A DNA stretch of 55,549 nt from Roseovarius lutimaris (GTDB lineage Bacteria > Pseudomonadota > Alphaproteobacteria > Rhodobacterales > Rhodobacteraceae). The notes beneath the pieces are model-generated. The model was not told the origin of the DNA, did no database searches, and saw only the letters and a program-made list of their open reading frames with translations. Numbering within the stretch: position 1 is the stretch's first letter; every line of letters begins with the position of its first letter. The translations under genes were made by a program, and so were the position numbers. This document shows, piece after piece, positions 52,423-55,549 of the stretch. Where the stretch lies: the NCBI RefSeq assembly GCF_900115165.1, contig NZ_FOVP01000022.1:1-55549 (forward strand). Direction: 5' to 3'.

Positions 52423-53646
52423 TTACGCGTTAGGCAAGTATCCGCCGCGCTTTTGTGGAGTTTTGATGTTCAGAACGGATCCGGCGACCTGCGTCTTGAG
52501 TATCTGCGCGGTGCCGCCACCGATAGTAAACATGCGTACATCACGGTACATCCGTTCAATCGGTTCCTCATTTCCATAGCCGCGTGCACCAAAAATCTGA
52601 AGGGCATCATTCACCACCTTGATTGACTGTTCCGAGGCAAAAGCCTTTGCCCTTGCCGCCATCATCATGTCGGGGAACCGATTATTCCCCCACTCGGCGG
52701 AACCAGCCGCCTCGAACAGCATCAGACGAGAAGCATGAACCGCGGCTTCCATATCCGCGATCATCCATTGCAACCCTTGGAATTCGGCCAGAGGACGGCC
52801 GAACTGTTGCCGTTCCAAAAGATAGCGCTTGGCATGTTCCAGCGCGCCTGCGGCCACGCCCATTGAGATCGTTCCTGCGCCGACACGTTGGCTGTTATAG
52901 GCGTTCATCAGATCCGCAAAGCCGCGTTTGAACCCCGAGGGCGTGCGCAGCACCATATCGTCAGCCACTTCTAGGTCGGTAAAGTGCAGCTCGGCCTCTG
53001 GCATACCACATAGGCCCATTGTGCGTTCGATCCGAGCAACAGAAAAGCCCTTGGGGTCGATGCCATTTTTCTTGTCTACATGCACAAGAAAACCGCCGAT
53101 CCCAAGTTCCGTGCCATCTTCGTCCACCGCACGGGCAAAGATCAGATGCAGTTTGGATACACCGCCGCCGGTAATCCAATGCTTGCAACCGTTCAGAATC
53201 CAACGGTCCCCTTTCTTGTGAGCCGTGGTGGTCATTTCGGTCGCAGCGCTGCCAGCAGTCGGCTCAGTGATGCAGATGGCGGGTTTGTCACCCGCAAGGA
53301 CGATCGGGGCGGCAAATTCGCGCTGCGCATCCGTGCCAAAAGCCATCACTGCACTAATAGCTCCCATATTGCCCTCAACCAAGATTCGAGCGGTCAGGGT
53401 ACAGGCACGAGCAGCCTCTTCGACCACTTGCGCGCATTGCAAAAATGTAGCGCCTCCGCCACCAAACCTTTCAGGAATAGTCATCCCCATCAGGCCTGAT
53501 TGGGCAAGCTCCTGTATGTTTTGCCAAGGATACTGGCGCTCACGGTCCCAGTGTCCTGCACGCTCGGCGATCGCGGGGCTAAGTGCTCGCATTCGATCAA
53601 GATAAGTGTTCTGCGTGGCTGCAAACATGTCATTTTGAATATTCAT
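52423..53646 (-). CDS. Acyl-CoA dehydrogenase-fold protein without the usual catalytic glutamate (candidate 3-sulfinopropanoyl-CoA desulfinase type)
   Basis: 407 residues with the three-domain fold: N-terminal helices, middle FAD-contacting part (ICITEPTAGSAATEMTTTA, KHWITGGG), C-terminal helices (QRVGAGTISMGVAAGALEHA, ERQQFGRPLAEFQ, QIFGARGYGNEEPIERMYRDVRM). Two known positions for the catalytic base were checked: the loop normally EGT reads GGGTAQI, and the helix position used by isovaleryl-CoA dehydrogenase reads NSQRVGAG, with glutamine 253 instead of glutamate. An arginine at 87 lies in ACTLTARILV. This pattern is what I recall for 3-sulfinopropanoyl-CoA desulfinase (Acd). Its neighbours, a CaiB-type CoA-transferase fragment coupled by ATGA and a LysR regulator, also match that context. 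Activity remains inference. Confidence 0.8.
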   Translation of the reverse strand: MNIQNDMFAATQNTYLDRMRALSPAIAERAGHWDRERQYPWQNIQELAQSGLMGMTIPERFGGGGATFLQCAQVVEEAARACTLTARILVEGNMGAISAVMAFGTDAQREFAAPIVLAGDKPAICITEPTAGSAATEMTTTAHKKGDRWILNGCKHWITGGGVSKLHLIFARAVDEDGTELGIGGFLVHVDKKNGIDPKGFSVARIERTMGLCGMPEAELHFTDLEVADDMVLRTPSGFKRGFADLMNAYNSQRVGAGTISMGVAAGALEHAKRYLLERQQFGRPLAEFQGLQWMIADMEAAVHASRLMLFEAAGSAEWGNNRFPDMMMAARAKAFASEQSIKVVNDALQIFGARGYGNEEPIERMYRDVRMFTIGGGTAQILKTQVAGSVLNIKTPQKRGGYLPNA

Positions 53647-53858
53647 TTTTTGTCCTTCGAATGGTCAACGTTAGATTTATGGCCGTAGCCCAGTCGGTCG
53701 GTATCATTCGTTGTCCAAAGCATGTGTTTCGCTAAAAGGTCTCTTGAAACGTCCGAAGTATCGGCCCCCATATAGGCCAATAACTGAGTGCAATACGCAC
53801 CTCCCCAAATACGGCTCATGCCCACTATGCGAAGACCTTGAAGAGGGGCGCGGGACAT
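53643..53858 (-). pseudogene. Truncated CaiB/BaiF family III CoA-transferase
   Basis: Only 71 residues of a normally about 400-residue protein. The start APLQGLRIVGMSRIWGGAYC and TQLLAYMGAD is the standard N-terminus of class III CoA-transferases. Immediately after GAD the sequence loses similarity and ends within 35 residues, so nearly the whole enzyme, including the catalytic aspartate region, is deleted. The stop overlaps the acyl-CoA dehydrogenase ATG as ATGA, meaning the deletion kept, or by chance made, a frame that feeds translation into the next gene. The original enzyme would have activated an acid to its CoA ester for the dehydrogenase-like protein. Confidence 0.75.
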
Positions 53859-54511
53859 GGGTGAAAGTTCCTACTGCTGCGTAGCTTTCAGCTTAAGCGT
53901 TGCAAATACCTTTAACAATTGAGAAATATCCGATATTATCGTGAGGTTTTTTAACGCATAAAGTGCTAATGGATTTGGCTTTTTACAGAGTGTTGTTGCC
54001 GATTTGATAGTGTTTAGACCGCACCTATTGTTGATGGGCATGCCGCTTTTTTCGCTCGACAAAAAACGGCACAATCGAATGCGGATAGAATTGCACTGCT
54101 TGCACGAAAATTTGGCATGACAGTCGTGGAAAGCAACGTCGATGAAAGGAGCGGTCGCGCGTAATGTTCAAAAGAAAACCGATGGCACAAGAGACCCTGC
54201 TGAGTGGCGGTGACCTCTTGAGGCGATGCTATATGCTTGGCGCGAAGATGTGGCGCAAATTGGTCAACCACGTAAACGGCGGTTTGTCGGCGCGCACCTT
54301 GACCAGGATGCCCTCACGGGCCGAAAGACGCGCGCCATCCGGGGAAAGATCAGCTTGGGCGCATTGGGAACGACCTGAAAAACAGCGTCGCGCCCGGTAA
54401 GGCGGTTCACTGGAGTGTGCTAATTATCGTATTCGTACAAGTGGGAAATTTTATTTTGGCGCTTTGGGGAAACGTTCGAACGGCTTGGGCAACAACATCC
54501 TGCAGTTTTTA
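53859..54511. other. Gene-poor stretch with remnants
   Basis: No intact gene in about 650 bases. Composition is A+T-rich up to about 54060. A plus-strand open piece ending at about 54165 (containing ADRIALLARKFGMTVVESNV) looks like a protein tail that I cannot name. The minus-strand region 54229-54420 holds a probable pbpC tail, listed separately. This stretch marks a scar between the CoA-transferase fragment and the LysR gene. Confidence 0.5.
54229..54420 (-). pseudogene. Probable relic of a penicillin-binding protein 1C C-terminus
   Basis: Two adjoining minus-strand frames give FQVVPNAPKLIFP, then one frame over PDGARLSAREGILVKVRA and DKPPFTWLTN, ending APSI and a stop at 54229. The biPBP_C domain at the end of PBP1C typically reads IFPPDGARV...LKVRGG.PPFTWLV.G. 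The match of order and spacing across a frameshift suggests a decayed copy of the gene's 3' end. No upstream catalytic part is present in the window. Confidence 0.4.
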
Positions 54512-55381
54512 CTATTTACCCTCAAGTATTGACTTCAATACGTCTGCAAAGGCGGCAGCAAATAGCCGCCGCGGGGACGCCGCCCGGGTGGCAAGCACGA
54601 CACTGCGCTCCAACGGAGTTGGATCAAGCTTTAGGCCAACGAGGTTCGATGCTTCCATTGAGCGGGCACTTTTGGGTAATATGGAAACCCCTAGGTTATG
54701 TGAAACCAATGCCTCAACCGCGTCAAAGCTGTCGACTTCCATCGCTTGTTGAACATAGATTGCCCTGTCTTGCAGATGTTTTTCGATTTGTTGCGAAGGC
54801 GAGCTTCGGCGGTTAAACCATATAAACGGCCGAGACGTCAGCAATTCGACAGGATCGTTCATCGGTTCGTTTCGGGATTTGATCAGATGAAACGGCTCTG
54901 TGTTAATGTGTGTTATCGACAGATCCTTGTCCTGATTTCCAGGCTCGGTCACTAAGGCGACGTCAATATCCCCATCCTTAACCTGAGCTAGGAGACTGTG
55001 GGACAGTCCGGTGACCAGCTTTATTTCAAGGCGGGGATGCTGTGCGTAAATCGCCGCTAACGCAGGGGCCGCGAGATGGGATATGGTCGATGGCACGGCG
55101 CCGACGGCAACCCGGCTATACAGGCTGGAGCCATCCGCCAGAGCACGAATGTCCCCGGCAATTCCTTCCATCCGCTTCGCGTGTTCTACTAAGGCGTGCC
55201 CCTGAGAGGTCAACATCGGAGGGCGCTTTGATCGGTCAAGAATTGGGAACTGAAGCTCTTCTTCTAGCGCCTTGATCTGAAGGCTGACAGCGGAATGGCT
55301 CAGCCCCAATGTCTGCGCCGCCGCGTTCAGCGTTTGATGCTTTGAAAAGGCGACAACGGTTGTCAAAAATCTAAGATTCAT
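54512..55381 (-). CDS. LysR-family transcriptional regulator
   Basis: 289 residues. The HTH domain (about 1-60: LNAAAQTLGLSHSAVSLQIKALEEELQFPILDRS) is followed by the LysR substrate-binding domain (about 90-289, VAVGAVPSTISHLAAPALAAIYA, DIDVALVTEPG, VSHNLGVSILPKSA). It is divergent from a gene beginning at 55491, with 109 bases between starts, the normal arrangement for a LysR target. It may also govern the acyl-CoA dehydrogenase-like gene on its other side. The effector is not predictable. Confidence 0.92.
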   Translation of the reverse strand: MNLRFLTTVVAFSKHQTLNAAAQTLGLSHSAVSLQIKALEEELQFPILDRSKRPPMLTSQGHALVEHAKRMEGIAGDIRALADGSSLYSRVAVGAVPSTISHLAAPALAAIYAQHPRLEIKLVTGLSHSLLAQVKDGDIDVALVTEPGNQDKDLSITHINTEPFHLIKSRNEPMNDPVELLTSRPFIWFNRRSSPSQQIEKHLQDRAIYVQQAMEVDSFDAVEALVSHNLGVSILPKSARSMEASNLVGLKLDPTPLERSVVLATRAASPRRLFAAAFADVLKSILEGK

Positions 55382-55490
55382 TGGCGCTCTATATGTTTAA
55401 AAATCTCACCCTAATATCAATTATTTCTCGCTGTCAAAAGAATTTATATTACTTAAGCTGAAACTTACGCAGCGGGAGGAGTTTGCGCCA

Positions 55491-55549
55491 ATGTTCAACC
55501 GTTCTCGTCACAGTCTTCACATATTGGGCTTGGACCGTATTTTGGCGAG
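55491..55549 (+). CDS. Start of a gene running off the right edge
   Basis: An ATG preceded by the strong ribosome-binding site GGGAGGAG nine bases upstream opens a frame beginning MFNRSRHSLHILGLDRILA, which stays open to the edge. It is divergent from the LysR gene and is therefore its most likely target. The visible 19 residues do not identify a family. Confidence 0.5.
   Translation, partial: MFNRSRHSLHILGLDRILA

Overview
The window looks like chromosome of an alphaproteobacterium of the order Rhodobacterales (Roseobacter-type). The reasons are the G+C-rich coding style, the gene orders (rpiA-gor-hflK-hflC-DUF2065-degP; rsmB-heparinase-purH-lspA-DUF3035-M16-M16; rbfA-truB), the tandem Hint-domain proteins, and short intergenic repeats built on GGAGTATTT. 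No rRNA, tRNA, CRISPR array or replication origin was seen.

Left edge (1-4.5 kb) is mobile DNA. It holds a truncated IS3-type transposase, a tyrosine recombinase with a small unknown partner, an AlpA-type regulator of 59 residues whose start codon lies in a perfect inverted repeat, and a P4-type integrase.

From 4.5 to 14.4 kb is a one-directional cluster headed by an XRE-cupin regulator preceded by two operator-like palindromes of identical geometry. It contains a secreted protein, two LysE-type exporters, a GFA-type zinc protein, two 815-residue dimethylglycine-dehydrogenase-like FAD/folate proteins, an MDR oxidoreductase and a homocysteine S-methyltransferase. Together these suggest demethylation of a methylated amine or osmolyte with transfer of one-carbon units to folate and homocysteine.

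From 14.5 to 23.5 kb lie dapD and dapE (lysine/diaminopimelate), separated by small conserved genes, an A+T-richer acquired gene (17.5-18.4 kb) and two tandem Hint-domain proteins. From 23.5 to 30.8 kb come rnr, a MltB-type transglycosylase, a degenerate sugar-kinase homologue coupled to a TIGR01244-type phosphatase, a universal stress protein and an alanine/glycine symporter.

From 30.9 to 39.4 kb a minus-strand housekeeping block runs rsmB, heparinase-like gene, purH, lspA, DUF3035 lipoprotein and an active/inactive M16 peptidase pair. From 39.5 to 50.1 kb are an SDHAF4-like protein, dapB, rbfA, a phosphodiester glycosidase, truB, a DUF1643 protein, degP, DUF2065, hflC, hflK, gor and rpiA.

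The right end (50.2-55.5 kb) is a zone of decay and acquisition: a broken flavin monooxygenase, an intact UDP-glucuronate epimerase-like gene, a probable IS21 end, an acyl-CoA dehydrogenase homologue lacking both usual catalytic glutamates, a truncated CaiB-type CoA-transferase, a relic of a penicillin-binding protein 1C tail, and a LysR regulator divergent from a gene running off the window. The desulfinase-like acyl-CoA dehydrogenase, the methyl-transfer cluster with its double operator, and the AlpA operator are the most interesting points.
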